A stretch of DNA of 47,844 nucleotides from Pseudomonadota bacterium (GCA_023458595.1 JAEWYT010000171.1:1-47844); one strand, 5' to 3'; counted from the first letter of the stretch, positions 16,195 to 24,551 are shown. Notes: a model not told the origin generated them from the sequence alone. Made by a program: numbers and translations.

Positions 16195-17211
16195 ATGACG
16201 AGCCATGAACCCATCCACGACATCGCCCATCTGGGCAGCGTCGAACTGTTCACGCCGAAGCCGGACAGGAGCCTCTGGTACTTCCAGGACATCCTCGGCA
16301 TGGAGGTCGTCCATACGGCCGGCAACTCGGTCTACCTGCGCGGCTACGGCGACTACGCGGCGAGCACGCTGAAGCTGACGGCGTCCGACCGCGCCGGGCC
16401 CGGCGTCATCTCCTGGCGGGCGACCAGCGAGCAGGCGCTGGAGCGGCGGGCGGAGGAGATCGACAAGCTCGGCCTCGGCATCGGCTGGACCAACGGCGAT
16501 TTCGGCCGCGGCCGCTCCTACCGCTTCCACGATCCCGACGGCCACACGATGGAGGTCTATTTCGAGGAGGAGCACTACAAGGCGCCCGAGCACCTGAAGT
16601 CGGCGCTGAAGAACCTGCCGCAGAAATATTCCGGTCGCGGCGTCGGCGTCAGGCGGATCGATCACCTGGCGCTGCTCGCCAAGGATGTCGAGGCCAACCG
16701 CAGGTTCGCCCAGGATATCCTCGGGTTCCAGCTGCGCGAGCAGGTGCGCTTCAACAAGGGCGAGACGGAGATCGGCTCGTGGATGAGCCCCTCGCCCGTC
16801 CATCACCAGCTCGCCTACGTCGTCGACGTGAAGGGCGCGCACGGGCGGCTGCACCACTTCTCGCTGTGGGTCGACAACCGCGAGGACGTGCTCAGGGCGG
16901 CCGACATCCTGTCGGAGAACGGCGTCTTCATCGAGGCGGGGCCGGCCAAGCACAACAACTCGCAGGGCTTCTACCTCTACACCTACGAGCCGGGCGGCAA
17001 CCGGGTGGAGATCTACTCGGGCAGCTACCTCGTCTTCGCGCCGGACTGGGAGCCGGTCACCTGGAACGAGGAGGAGCGCGGCACCGGCGTCTACTGGGGC
17101 GGCAGCCTGCCCGACAGCTTCATCCAGTACGCGACGCCGGACGTGAAGGGTGAGGCCGACGAATCGGCGGAACCGGTGGCGGATTCGAAGTCGTTCCCGG
17201 TATTCTTCTGA
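16195..17211 (+). CDS. Type I extradiol (catechol 2,3-) dioxygenase, two-domain VOC family
   Basis: A 338-residue ring-cleavage enzyme made of two vicinal-oxygen-chelate domains (about 10-130 and 153-285). The iron ligands in the second domain are His157 (RRIDHLAL), His221 (RLHHFSLW) and Glu272 (GNRVEIYS); the C-terminal APDWEPVTW stretch also occurs in thermophile-type catechol 2,3-dioxygenases. It should open a catechol ring next to the hydroxyls to give a semialdehyde, which the dehydrogenase two genes on would oxidise. Start chosen at 16195 because of the GGGAGGA site; an in-frame codon at 16126 lacks one. With HpaH- and HpaI-like genes downstream, homoprotocatechuate or a similar carboxylated catechol is a likely substrate, not proven. 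Confidence 0.85.
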   Translation: MTSHEPIHDIAHLGSVELFTPKPDRSLWYFQDILGMEVVHTAGNSVYLRGYGDYAASTLKLTASDRAGPGVISWRATSEQALERRAEEIDKLGLGIGWTNGDFGRGRSYRFHDPDGHTMEVYFEEEHYKAPEHLKSALKNLPQKYSGRGVGVRRIDHLALLAKDVEANRRFAQDILGFQLREQVRFNKGETEIGSWMSPSPVHHQLAYVVDVKGAHGRLHHFSLWVDNREDVLRAADILSENGVFIEAGPAKHNNSQGFYLYTYEPGGNRVEIYSGSYLVFAPDWEPVTWNEEERGTGVYWGGSLPDSFIQYATPDVKGEADESAEPVADSKSFPVFF

Positions 17212-17225
17212 GAGTCGGACACCTG

Positions 17226-17338
17226 CCGTCGTCATCCCGGCCGGAAAGACGTGGCGAGCCCGGATCGGTGAGCCACGGAGAGTGTGGGGGCTCTCCGCTC
17301 CCGGATACGCGCCGGCGCGCGTTCCGGGATGACGACGG
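17226..17338. repeat. Large nested inverted repeat inside the aromatic operon
   Basis: Perfect 15-base arms (CCGTCGTCATCCCGG at 17226-17240 and its complement at 17324-17338) enclose a further hairpin, CGGAGAG/CTCTCCG at 17276-17282 and 17291-17297. It fills the 162-base gap between the dioxygenase and the next gene. The GTCATCCCGG ends are of a kind seen in dispersed intergenic repeats of Alphaproteobacteria. In the mRNA it would form a long stem that may separate expression of the first gene from the rest. Confidence 0.7.
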
Positions 17339-17373
17339 ATGGTCAGCAACAGTCTCGCACAGGAGCCCAATCG

Positions 17374-17820
17374 ATGATCCCCGCCCGCATAGACAAGAAC
17401 GCCGTCGAGAAGCGCATCGGCCCCTACGCCGACGACAAGGCGACCGCCGAGGAGCGGGGCAAGATCTACGAGGAGCTGATCGGCTTCCTGCCGCCGCGCA
17501 TCGAGGCAAGGCTCGCCGTCACCGGCGCGATCGATCCCGAGCTGATCGACCTGCAGGAGAAGATGCGCGAGCACGCCATGTACCCGAAGTGCTTCGACGT
17601 GAAGACCGCGCAGCTCATGCTGTTCGGCATGCTGCTCATGGACATGAGCGACGCGGCCGCGCTACACGGGATCGCGGCGCGGCGCGCCGGGGCGACCTGG
17701 GAGGAGATGCAGGCGGTGATCAGCCTGTGCTTCCTGTTCAGGGGGTTGCCGGCGGCCAATCGCGGCGCCGAGATGCTCGCCAATATCGCCAAGCGGGAAG
17801 CCGATGCAGCAGGTCGCTAA
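17374..17820 (+). CDS. Carboxymuconolactone-decarboxylase-like (AhpD/PcaC fold) protein
   Basis: A 148-residue all-helical protein of the CMD family. The core runs from DVKTAQLMLFG through AALHGIAARRAGATWEEM to FRGLPAANRGAEML, the last part resembling the GVPAANHA region of gamma-carboxymuconolactone decarboxylase (PcaC). The CxxC of AhpD-type peroxidases is missing (positions before His are M and A), so a redox role is unlikely. Placed between ring-cleavage dioxygenase and semialdehyde dehydrogenase, it may take part in decarboxylation or isomerisation of the cleavage product; this is inference. Its end overlaps the next gene by 17 bases. Confidence 0.75.
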   Translation: MIPARIDKNAVEKRIGPYADDKATAEERGKIYEELIGFLPPRIEARLAVTGAIDPELIDLQEKMREHAMYPKCFDVKTAQLMLFGMLLMDMSDAAALHGIAARRAGATWEEMQAVISLCFLFRGLPAANRGAEMLANIAKREADAAGR

Positions 17821-19306
17821 ACCCTCCCCCTCAGCCGGACCGTCGGTCAAGGACGTCCTCAACTTCATCGACGGGGCCCATGTCGCCGCCGGAAGCGGCA
17901 GCTTCTTCGACAAGCGCTCGCCGGTCGACGGCGCGCTGATCGCCCGGGTCGCCGAAGCCGGCAGGGAGGATGTCGACGCGGCGGTGAAGGCCGCCCGCGC
18001 CGCCCTGCACGGGCCGTGGGCCGACCTGACGCTCGCCCAGCGCACCGACCTGCTGTACGGCGTCGCCGACGAGATCAACCGGCGCTTCGACGCGTTCCTG
18101 GAGGCCGAGATCGCCGATACCGGCAAGCCGGTGAGCCTTGCGAGCCACATCGACATCCCGCGCGGGGCGGCGAACTTCAAGATCTTCGCCGACGTGGTGA
18201 AGAACGTCCCCGGCGAGGTCTTCGAGATGCCGACGCCGGACGGGCGCGGGGCGCTCAACTACGCGGTGCGCGCGCCGGTCGGCGTCGTCGCCGCCGTCTG
18301 CCCGTGGAACCTGCCGCTGCTGCTGATGACGTGGAAGGTCGGCCCGGCGCTCGCCTGCGGCAATACGGTGGTGGTGAAGCCCTCCGAGGAGACGCCGCAG
18401 ACGGCGACGCTGCTCGGCGACGTGATGAACGCGGTCGGCATCCCGAAGGGCGTCTACAATGTCGTGCACGGCTTCGGGCCGGATTCGGCCGGCGAGTTCC
18501 TGACGAAGCACCCGCTCGTCGACGCGATCACCTTCACCGGCGAGACGCGCACCGGCGCCGTCATCATGAAGGCCGCCGCCGACGGGGCGCGGCCGGTATC
18601 GCTGGAGATGGGCGGCAAGAACCCGGCGCTGATCTTCGCCGATTGCGACCTCGACGCGGCGATCGAGGGGACGATGCGCTCGTGCTTCGCCAATTGCGGG
18701 CAGGTGTGCCTCGGCACCGAGCGGGTCTATGTGGAGCGGCCGATCTTCGAGACGTTCGTCGCAGCGCTGAAGAGGGGTGCGGAGAGCCTGAAGCTCGGCG
18801 ATCCGCACGACGAGGCGACCACGATGGGCCCGCTGATCAGCCAGGAGCACCGCAACAAGGTGCTGTCCTACTATCGCAAGGCCGTCGAGGAAGGCGCGAC
18901 CGTCGTCACCGGCGGCGGCGTGCCAGACATGCCGGGCGACATGGCCGGCGGCTCCTGGGTGCAGCCGACGATCTGGACCGGACTCTCCGACGAGGCGGCG
19001 ACGGTGACCGAGGAGATCTTCGGCCCGTGCTGTCATGTCGCCCCGTTCGACGACGAGGCGGAGGCGATCGCCCGGGCCAACGCCACCGGCTACGGCCTCG
19101 CCGCGAGCGTGTGGACGACGAACCTCACCCGCGCCCATCGCGTCGCGGGCCGGATCGACGCCGGCATCGTCTGGGTCAACAGCTGGTTCCTGCGCGATCT
19201 CAGGACGCCGTTCGGCGGCGCCAAGCAGTCCGGCATCGGCCGGGAGGGCGGAACCTATTCGCTCGAGTTCTACACCGAGCTGAAGAACGTCTGCATCAAG
19301 CTGTAA
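17804..19306 (+). CDS. 2-hydroxymuconic semialdehyde-type dehydrogenase
   Basis: A 500-residue NAD-dependent aldehyde dehydrogenase. It has the cofactor motif PWNLPLLLMTWK (168-179), VKPSEETP, FTGETRTG, the general base Glu268 in SLEMGGKNP and the catalytic nucleophile Cys302 in GQVCLGTERV. It is closest in pattern to 2-hydroxymuconate- and 5-carboxymethyl-2-hydroxymuconate-semialdehyde dehydrogenases (AmnC/XylG/HpaE). The start overlaps the preceding gene by 17 bases, which indicates coupling. It would convert the ring-opened semialdehyde to a dicarboxylate. Confidence 0.87.
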   Translation: MQQVAKPSPSAGPSVKDVLNFIDGAHVAAGSGSFFDKRSPVDGALIARVAEAGREDVDAAVKAARAALHGPWADLTLAQRTDLLYGVADEINRRFDAFLEAEIADTGKPVSLASHIDIPRGAANFKIFADVVKNVPGEVFEMPTPDGRGALNYAVRAPVGVVAAVCPWNLPLLLMTWKVGPALACGNTVVVKPSEETPQTATLLGDVMNAVGIPKGVYNVVHGFGPDSAGEFLTKHPLVDAITFTGETRTGAVIMKAAADGARPVSLEMGGKNPALIFADCDLDAAIEGTMRSCFANCGQVCLGTERVYVERPIFETFVAALKRGAESLKLGDPHDEATTMGPLISQEHRNKVLSYYRKAVEEGATVVTGGGVPDMPGDMAGGSWVQPTIWTGLSDEAATVTEEIFGPCCHVAPFDDEAEAIARANATGYGLAASVWTTNLTRAHRVAGRIDAGIVWVNSWFLRDLRTPFGGAKQSGIGREGGTYSLEFYTELKNVCIKL

Positions 19307-19308
19307 AA

Positions 19309-19333
19309 AAGGGCGAGCATCGGGCCCGCCCTT
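19309..19333 (+). terminator. Hairpin after the dehydrogenase gene
   Basis: AAGGGCG/CGCCCTT arms with an 11-base loop sit 2 bases after the dehydrogenase stop. The run of A lies before the hairpin and only a few T follow it, so on the plus strand it is a poor terminator; it may lower rather than stop transcription into the hydratase and aldolase genes. Confidence 0.35.
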
Positions 19334-19379
19334 CCCGATTTCACGCTATAAAGCCCCATAAAAATCGAGAGGGAGCCCC

Positions 19380-20162
19380 ATGCTGTCCAAAACCGACCGC
19401 AAGAAAGCCGCCGACCTGCTGCAGAAGGCCGAGCGCACCCGCACGCCCGTCACGCAGCTGTCGACCACCTGGCCGAAGATCACCATCGAGGATGCCTACG
19501 CGATCCAGAACGAGGTGGCCCGGCGGCGGATGAAGGCCGGCGCCAGGCTGATCGGCCACAAGATCGGCCTCACCTCGAAGGCCATGCAGCTGTCCTCGCA
19601 GATCGACGAGCCCGACTACGGCCATCTGTTCGACGACATGATGATCGCCGACGGGGCCAAGGTGAAGCACGCCGACTACTGCGTGCCGCGCGTCGAGCTC
19701 GAGCTCGCCTTCGTGCTGGCGAAGCCGCTCAAGGGTCCGAACGTCGGCCTGCTCGACGTCCTGCGCGCGACCGAATACGTCGTCCCCTCGATCGAGATCA
19801 TCGACGCGCGCGTGCAGAACCCGCGCAAGATCTTCGACACCGTCTCCGACAACGGGGCGGCGGCCGGCATCGTCATCGGCGGGCGGCCGGTCGGGCCGAT
19901 GGACGTCGACCTGCGCTGGGTCGGCGGCATCATGTACCGCAACGCCGAGATCGAGGAGACCGGGGTCGCGGCCGGCGTGCTCGGCCATCCCGCGCTCGGC
20001 ATCGCCTGGCTCGCCAACAAGCTCGCCCCCTTCGACGTGACGCTCGAGCCCGGGCACATCATGCTGTCGGGTTCCTTCATCCGCCCGGTCTGGGCGGAAA
20101 GGGGCGACACGCTGCACGCCGATTTCGGCCCGCTCGGCGACGTCTCCATCCAGTTCGTCTGA
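19380..20162 (+). CDS. hpaH: 2-oxo-hept-3-ene-1,7-dioate hydratase
   Basis: A 260-residue member of the FAH-like hydratase/decarboxylase family. Long stretches agree with enterobacterial HpaH as I remember it: GHKIGLTSKAMQ, SSQI-EPDYG, VELAFVLAKPL-GPN, KIFDT-SDN, GGRP, DLRW and EETGVAAGVL-HPA. The acidic metal ligands are in PRVELELAF. A few residues are missing around 142-145 (RVQNPRKIF) compared with the enterobacterial enzyme. It adds water to the 2-oxo-dienoate before aldol cleavage. Related DmpE/DmpH enzymes share the fold, but the match is best to HpaH. Ribosome site GAGAGGGAG precedes the ATG. Confidence 0.88.
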   Translation: MLSKTDRKKAADLLQKAERTRTPVTQLSTTWPKITIEDAYAIQNEVARRRMKAGARLIGHKIGLTSKAMQLSSQIDEPDYGHLFDDMMIADGAKVKHADYCVPRVELELAFVLAKPLKGPNVGLLDVLRATEYVVPSIEIIDARVQNPRKIFDTVSDNGAAAGIVIGGRPVGPMDVDLRWVGGIMYRNAEIEETGVAAGVLGHPALGIAWLANKLAPFDVTLEPGHIMLSGSFIRPVWAERGDTLHADFGPLGDVSIQFV

Positions 20163-20185
20163 TCAGAGAGAGGAATTTTCCGGCG

Positions 20186-20953
20186 ATGGACCTGAACCGC
20201 AACGCCTTCAAGCATGCCATCGCCGCGGGAACGCGCCAGATCGGCCTGTGGTCGAGCCTGTCGAGCGCGGCCGCCGCGGAGATCGTCTCCGATTCAGGCT
20301 TCGACTGGCTGCTGTTCGACATGGAGCACGCACCGAACGAGATTCCCGACGTCATCGCGCTCCAGCAGGCCGCCCAGGCCGGCACGGCGACGCCGATCGT
20401 CCGCCCCCCGTGGAACGACGCGGTGATGATCAAGCGGGTGCTCGACACCGGCACGCAGTCGATCCTGATCCCCTTCGTGCAGACGCCCGAGGAGGCGGCC
20501 CGGGCGGTCGCGGCGGCGAAGTACCCGCCGCAGGGCATCCGGGGTGCTGCGGGCTCGTCGCGGGCGAGCCGCTACGGCCGCGTGGCGGGATACCTCACCC
20601 GGGCCAACGCCGAGATCTGCGTGCTCGTCCAGATCGAGACGGGCGAGGCGCTGGCGCGCATCGACGAGATCGCTTCCGTCGACGGCGTCGACGGGGTGTT
20701 CATCGGCCCGAACGACCTGTCGGCGTCGATGGGCCATCTCGGCAACATGGGGCACGAGGACGTGCAGGCGGCGATCAGGCGCGCGGCCGAGCGCCTGAAG
20801 GCCGTCGGCAGGCCGGGCGGGATCCTGACCTCCAACGAGGACGAGGCGAAGCGCTACATCGAGTGGGGCTACTGCTTCGTCGCGGTCGGCACCGATGTCG
20901 GCATCCTCGCCAGGGGCGCCGACGCGCTGGCGAAGAGGTTCAGGGGCCCGTAG
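20186..20953 (+). CDS. hpaI: 4-hydroxy-2-oxoheptane-1,7-dioate aldolase
   Basis: A 255-residue class II pyruvate aldolase of the HpcH/HpaI family. Conserved features are QIGLWSSLSS, DWLLFDMEHAPN, the catalytic-arginine segment VRPPWND, RYPP/KYPPQGIRG, VQIETGEAL with the metal-binding Glu, and VFIGPNDLSASMG with the metal-binding Asp. It splits the last pathway intermediate into pyruvate and a semialdehyde. It follows hpaH by 23 bases and ends 14 bases inside the convergent membrane-protein gene. Confidence 0.9.
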   Translation: MDLNRNAFKHAIAAGTRQIGLWSSLSSAAAAEIVSDSGFDWLLFDMEHAPNEIPDVIALQQAAQAGTATPIVRPPWNDAVMIKRVLDTGTQSILIPFVQTPEEAARAVAAAKYPPQGIRGAAGSSRASRYGRVAGYLTRANAEICVLVQIETGEALARIDEIASVDGVDGVFIGPNDLSASMGHLGNMGHEDVQAAIRRAAERLKAVGRPGGILTSNEDEAKRYIEWGYCFVAVGTDVGILARGADALAKRFRGP

Positions 20954-22058
20954 ACCCGCCCTCCCCGTCCCGACGCTTGCGGAACAGGACCGGCGCGAGC
21001 AGCAGCAGCGCGACTAATCGCACCGTGTGGGGGACGCCGACATAGGCGGCGTCGACGCCCATCAGGAAGGCCATCACCACCATCACCTCGAAGCCGCCCG
21101 GCGCGAAGGCGAGGATCGTCTGCGGGAACGGGAAGCCGAGCCACAGCGACGCGACGAGGGCGGTGGCGAGCGCGATGACGAAACCGATGACGAACGTCAT
21201 CGCGGCATCGACCAGCCCGTCCCGGAGCCGCCGCCAGCCGAGCCCGGTGAAACGGGCGCCGATGCCGGCGCCGAGCACGACGAAGGCGATCATCATCGAC
21301 CAGGCCGGCATCGAGGCGGAGACGACCTCGGTCGCGTGGAGGCCGGCGCTCGCGACCAGCGCGCCGAGCAGGCCGGCGGCGGGAAAGCGCGTGAGCCGGA
21401 TCAGGAAGGCCGCCAGCAGCCCCAGTCCGACCAGCAGGGCCGCATCCAGGGGACCGGGGAGCGCGGCCTGCGGCATCGGCGCCGTCAGGTCGACGCCGGA
21501 CGTCAGGCTGACGAGCGGCGGCACGATCGCGACGAGGACGGCGACGCGAAAGGCCTGGACCATGACGATGCGGGGCACGTCCGCATCGGTCGCGTCGGCC
21601 AGCGCGAGGATGAACGAAAGGGCGCCGGGAACGGTCGCCATGAAGGCGTCGTCCCGGCCCCAGCCGCGCCCGTAGATCAAAGGCAGGGCGCAGCCGACGA
21701 CCAGGACCGGCAACCCCAGGATCAGCACGACGATCGAGGCCGGCCAGGTGACGACCCCGGCGATGGTCGCAGGCGTCACCGCGCCGCCGATATTGAGGCC
21801 GAGGAAGAAGAAGACGATCTCCCTGAGCCAGCGCGAGACGAGCATCGGCGCGCCGAGCACCGAAGCGACGGCGACGACGACCATGGACCCGGAAATCCAG
21901 GGGACCGGCAGCTTCAACGCCGCCGCCGCCGCCCCTCCCGCGCCGGCCAAGGCCAGGGTCAGCACCAGTTTCGGCAGTTCGCCCGGGAAAACTCGCCGGA
22001 AAGGCAGCCCTAGCACCGGGCACCCCGTGTTCGGAAGGATGGACAAACGGTACCGCAC
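20940..22058 (-). CDS. AbrB-family integral membrane protein
   Basis: A hydrophobic protein of about 372 residues with two repeated halves, typical of the AbrB (COG3180) family, which is often wrongly labelled ammonia monooxygenase or transcriptional regulator. Family marks include PVPWISGSM, FLGLNIGGAVTP, TVPGALSFI and, in the second half, FAPGGFEVM. Transport is likely, but the substrate is not known; nearness to the aromatic operon does not prove a link because the genes converge. The first codon is a GTG without a clear ribosome site and the true start may be slightly further in. Its 3' end overlaps hpaI by 14 bases. Confidence 0.75.
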   Translation of the reverse strand: MRYRLSILPNTGCPVLGLPFRRVFPGELPKLVLTLALAGAGGAAAAALKLPVPWISGSMVVVAVASVLGAPMLVSRWLREIVFFFLGLNIGGAVTPATIAGVVTWPASIVVLILGLPVLVVGCALPLIYGRGWGRDDAFMATVPGALSFILALADATDADVPRIVMVQAFRVAVLVAIVPPLVSLTSGVDLTAPMPQAALPGPLDAALLVGLGLLAAFLIRLTRFPAAGLLGALVASAGLHATEVVSASMPAWSMMIAFVVLGAGIGARFTGLGWRRLRDGLVDAAMTFVIGFVIALATALVASLWLGFPFPQTILAFAPGGFEVMVVMAFLMGVDAAYVGVPHTVRLVALLLLAPVLFRKRRDGEGGSTGP

Positions 22059-22160
22059 CCAGAAGCACTGCTTGGGCGGGTAAGGGTTTTACACAATAGG
22101 ACCACCGCACCCGGCGCGCCATATTGTCGGCGGCATGGCCGGTATGCCGCCGGCCGGCGC

Positions 22161-22174
22161 GTGAGGCAGATCAA
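22161..22174 (+). promoter_or_regulatory. Weak FixK/FNR-like site before hemN
   Basis: GTGAGGCAGATCAA has a perfect right half (ATCAA) and the common GCAG spacer, but the left half is GTGAG instead of TTGAT. The centre is 42.5 bases before the hemN ATG. hemN genes are often FNR/FixK targets, so this is plausible but imperfect. Confidence 0.35.
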
Positions 22175-22209
22175 GGACATAGTCCGGCATCGCCAGCGAA
22201 GATCCGACC

Positions 22210-23559
22210 ATGGACAAACGACTGATCCACTACGCCGCCCGCAACGTGCCGCGCTACACGTCCTACCCGACGGCGCCGCACTTCACCGACCGGATCGACG
22301 ACGAGACCTACAGCGGCTGGCTCGCGGGACTGCCCGCCGACGCCCGCGTATCGGTCTATCTGCACGTGCCCTTCTGCCGGACGATGTGCCACTACTGCGG
22401 CTGCCACACCAAGGCGGTGCGCCGGCCGGAACCCGTCGCCGCCTATGCCGGCACGTTGAAGGAGGAGATTCTGCTCGCCGCCCACCGGCTCGGCGGCAAG
22501 CGGCCGCTCGTGCACATGCACTGGGGCGGCGGCACGCCGAGCCTGCTCGATCCCGCTGACTTCCAGGCGATCGCGACGCTGGTGCGCGCGCATTTCGACT
22601 TCACCGCCGACGCCGAGCACGCGATCGAGCTCGACCCACGCACGGTGACGCCCGACCTCGTCGCCTCGCTCGCAAGAGCCGGCATCAACCGGGCGAGCCT
22701 CGGCGTGCAGGATTTCAACCCGAAGGTCCAGGAGGCGATCGGCCGCATCCAGAGCTACCGGCTCGTCGTCGACGTCGTCGAGATGCTGACCAGGGCCGGG
22801 ATCGGCGCGATCAACATGGACCTGATGTACGGCCTGCCGTGCCAGACGACCGAGGAAGTCGAGCGCACCGCCGATCTCGCCGCCGCCCTGGCGCCGGCCC
22901 GCATCGCCCTGTTCGGCTACGCGCACGTGCCGTGGATGAAGACACACCAGCGGCTGATCGACGCCGCCGCCCTGCCCGGCGTCGTGGAGCGCATCGACCA
23001 GTCCGAGGCGGCCGCCGCCCGCCTCGTCGCGCACGGCTACGTGCCGATCGGCATCGACCATTTCGCCCGGCCCGACGACCCGCTGGCGGTCGCCGCGCGG
23101 ACGGGCAGGCTCCGTCGCAACTTCCAGGGCTACACGGTCGATCCGGCCGACGCGCTGATCGGCCTCGGCGCCTCCTCGATCGGCAAGCTGCCGCAGGGCT
23201 ACGTCCAGAACGCGCCGGACGTCGGCGGCTGGCGCCGTGCGATCGAGGCCGGCCGGATGCCGGTCGTGCGCGGCAAGACCGTCAGCAGGGAGGATACCGC
23301 CCGCGCGGAGATCATCGAGCGGCTGATGTGCGACTTCGAGGTCGACGCGGGCGCCGTCTTCGCCCGCCACGGTCTGACGGCCGATGCGCTCGCCGACGCC
23401 TACGAGGCGCTCGAGCCGCTGATCGGCGACGGCATCGCGGTGCGCGCGGAGGGGCGGATCGCCGTGCCCGACGGCATGCGGATGTTCGTGCGCCTCGTCG
23501 CCTCGGCCTTCGACGCCTACCTGACGCAAGGCGCGGCCCGCCATTCGGTCGCGGTCTAG
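22210..23559 (+). CDS. hemN: Oxygen-independent coproporphyrinogen III oxidase
   Basis: A 449-residue radical-SAM enzyme that decarboxylates coproporphyrinogen III without oxygen, letting heme synthesis go on under low oxygen. The [4Fe-4S] motif CxxxCxxC is Cys56-Cys60-Cys63, followed by Cys65 as in true HemN (CRTMCHYCGC), and the SAM-binding WGGGTPS is present near residue 100. Length and the YTSYPTAP start are those of HemN rather than HemW. Next to fixK and opposite in strand. Confidence 0.94.
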   Translation: MDKRLIHYAARNVPRYTSYPTAPHFTDRIDDETYSGWLAGLPADARVSVYLHVPFCRTMCHYCGCHTKAVRRPEPVAAYAGTLKEEILLAAHRLGGKRPLVHMHWGGGTPSLLDPADFQAIATLVRAHFDFTADAEHAIELDPRTVTPDLVASLARAGINRASLGVQDFNPKVQEAIGRIQSYRLVVDVVEMLTRAGIGAINMDLMYGLPCQTTEEVERTADLAAALAPARIALFGYAHVPWMKTHQRLIDAAALPGVVERIDQSEAAAARLVAHGYVPIGIDHFARPDDPLAVAARTGRLRRNFQGYTVDPADALIGLGASSIGKLPQGYVQNAPDVGGWRRAIEAGRMPVVRGKTVSREDTARAEIIERLMCDFEVDAGAVFARHGLTADALADAYEALEPLIGDGIAVRAEGRIAVPDGMRMFVRLVASAFDAYLTQGAARHSVAV

Positions 23560-23640
23560 AGCCTTTCCCGATCGAGTTCCTACGTTTTCCCTTGCCACCC
23601 GTCTCCGCTTCCGCGAGGATGAGCGGGCACGAAGACCATC

Positions 23641-23678
23641 ATGCAAAAAGAAAAGCGCCGTATCCGGAGATACGGCGC
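23641..23678 (-). terminator. Intrinsic terminator of fixK
   Basis: On the minus strand a perfect 10-base stem (arms GCGCCGTATC and GATACGGCGC, 4-base loop) is followed by TTTTCTTTTT. It lies 48 bases after the fixK stop. The stem could also help end hemN transcripts coming from the other side, though there is no T-run in that direction. Confidence 0.85.
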
Positions 23679-23726
23679 AGTTGGCAAGAGGAGATGGACG
23701 CCGCGGCGAGCGCGGCGAATTTCGTG

Positions 23727-24422
23727 TCAGCAGGCGATGGCCAGATCCTCCATCGCGCGCTGGTTGGCGATCCGTACGCGGTCCTGCTTCTCCAGAACGA
23801 TGACGCCGCGACGGCGCAGCTCCGAGAAGGACCGGGAAACCGTTTCGATGGTGAGGCCGAGATAGTCGGCGATCTCCTGACGGGTCATCGACAGGCGGAT
23901 CACCGAGGCCTCGTCGCATTCGCCACCGACATCGCCGGCGAGGCGGAGCAGGAAGCGGGCGACGCGCTCCATCGCCGACATGCGGCCGAGGAGGACGGCA
24001 TGCTCGTGCATGGCCTCCAGCTGCACCAGCATCTGGCGGGCGAGAACGCGCTGGAAGGGGCCGGACCGCTCGGCGTGGCGGCGGTCGAAGAAGCGGATGC
24101 GGGTGACGGTCAGGGTCTCGGCCGAAGAGTCGCGAGAGGCGCCTTGCGCGAAGCCGAAGATGTCGCCGGGGCCGAGCAGCTCGACGACCTGGCGGCGTCC
24201 GTCGGGCAGCAGCTTGTAGAGCATCACCGCGCCCTCGACGACCTGGCAGACCGTATTGGCCTGATCGCCCTCGAAGAAGATCGTGTCGTGCTGGCCGTAG
24301 CGGGAGACGCACGACGTGCGCATCACGTCGTCGTTCATGTCGACACCGTCGGCGGCGAGGATGCCGCACTCGCCGACGGCAACCGCGCTTTGAAGCAGGG
24401 ACCTGTCGACGACGGTGTTCAT
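23727..24422 (-). CDS. fixK: Crp/FNR-family regulator FixK
   Basis: A 231-residue activator with a cyclic-nucleotide-like N-terminal domain (about 35-150) and a helix-turn-helix whose recognition helix reads TIETVSRSFSEL, with the E-SR residues that read TTGA half-sites. It lacks the cysteine cluster that binds Fe-S in FNR (only Cys19, Cys38, Cys59 in the N-terminal part), so it should not sense oxygen itself and depends on FixLJ, as FixK proteins do. The ATG at 24422 follows GGGAAAC; the C-terminus ends AIAC. A FixJ-type site lies about 90 bases upstream and a strong terminator downstream. Confidence 0.88.
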   Translation of the reverse strand: MNTVVDRSLLQSAVAVGECGILAADGVDMNDDVMRTSCVSRYGQHDTIFFEGDQANTVCQVVEGAVMLYKLLPDGRRQVVELLGPGDIFGFAQGASRDSSAETLTVTRIRFFDRRHAERSGPFQRVLARQMLVQLEAMHEHAVLLGRMSAMERVARFLLRLAGDVGGECDEASVIRLSMTRQEIADYLGLTIETVSRSFSELRRRGVIVLEKQDRVRIANQRAMEDLAIAC

Positions 24423-24507
24423 GTTTCCCTCTTTGCCCGCCCCCGATCGGCTCGTCGGGGACGGTTGGAGAGGTATCAATTCGGGAAGGCGCGGCCAATT
24501 CGGACCG

Positions 24508-24515
24508 CTACGTAC
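24508..24515 (-). promoter_or_regulatory. Candidate FixJ-phosphate binding site before fixK
   Basis: On the minus strand the sequence is GTACGTAG, matching the reported FixJ core GTAMGTAG, within the palindrome ACGTACGT and next to an ATTCCCTTA stretch similar to that of rhizobial fixK promoters. It is 86-93 bases before the fixK start and after the stop of the receiver gene, so fixK should have its own FixJ-driven promoter. Confidence 0.6.
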
Positions 24516-24551
24516 GTGAATTCCCTTAGCGGGCAGGAGCTTCGCCGGCGG

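Noticed and set aside
17374..17820. AhpD-type peroxidase
   Set aside because: The CxxC active site is missing, and the C-terminal part resembles PcaC instead.
23727..24422. Regulator as an Fe-S FNR
   Set aside because: The N-terminal cysteine cluster of FNR is absent, and fixLJ are adjacent, so FixK is the better name.
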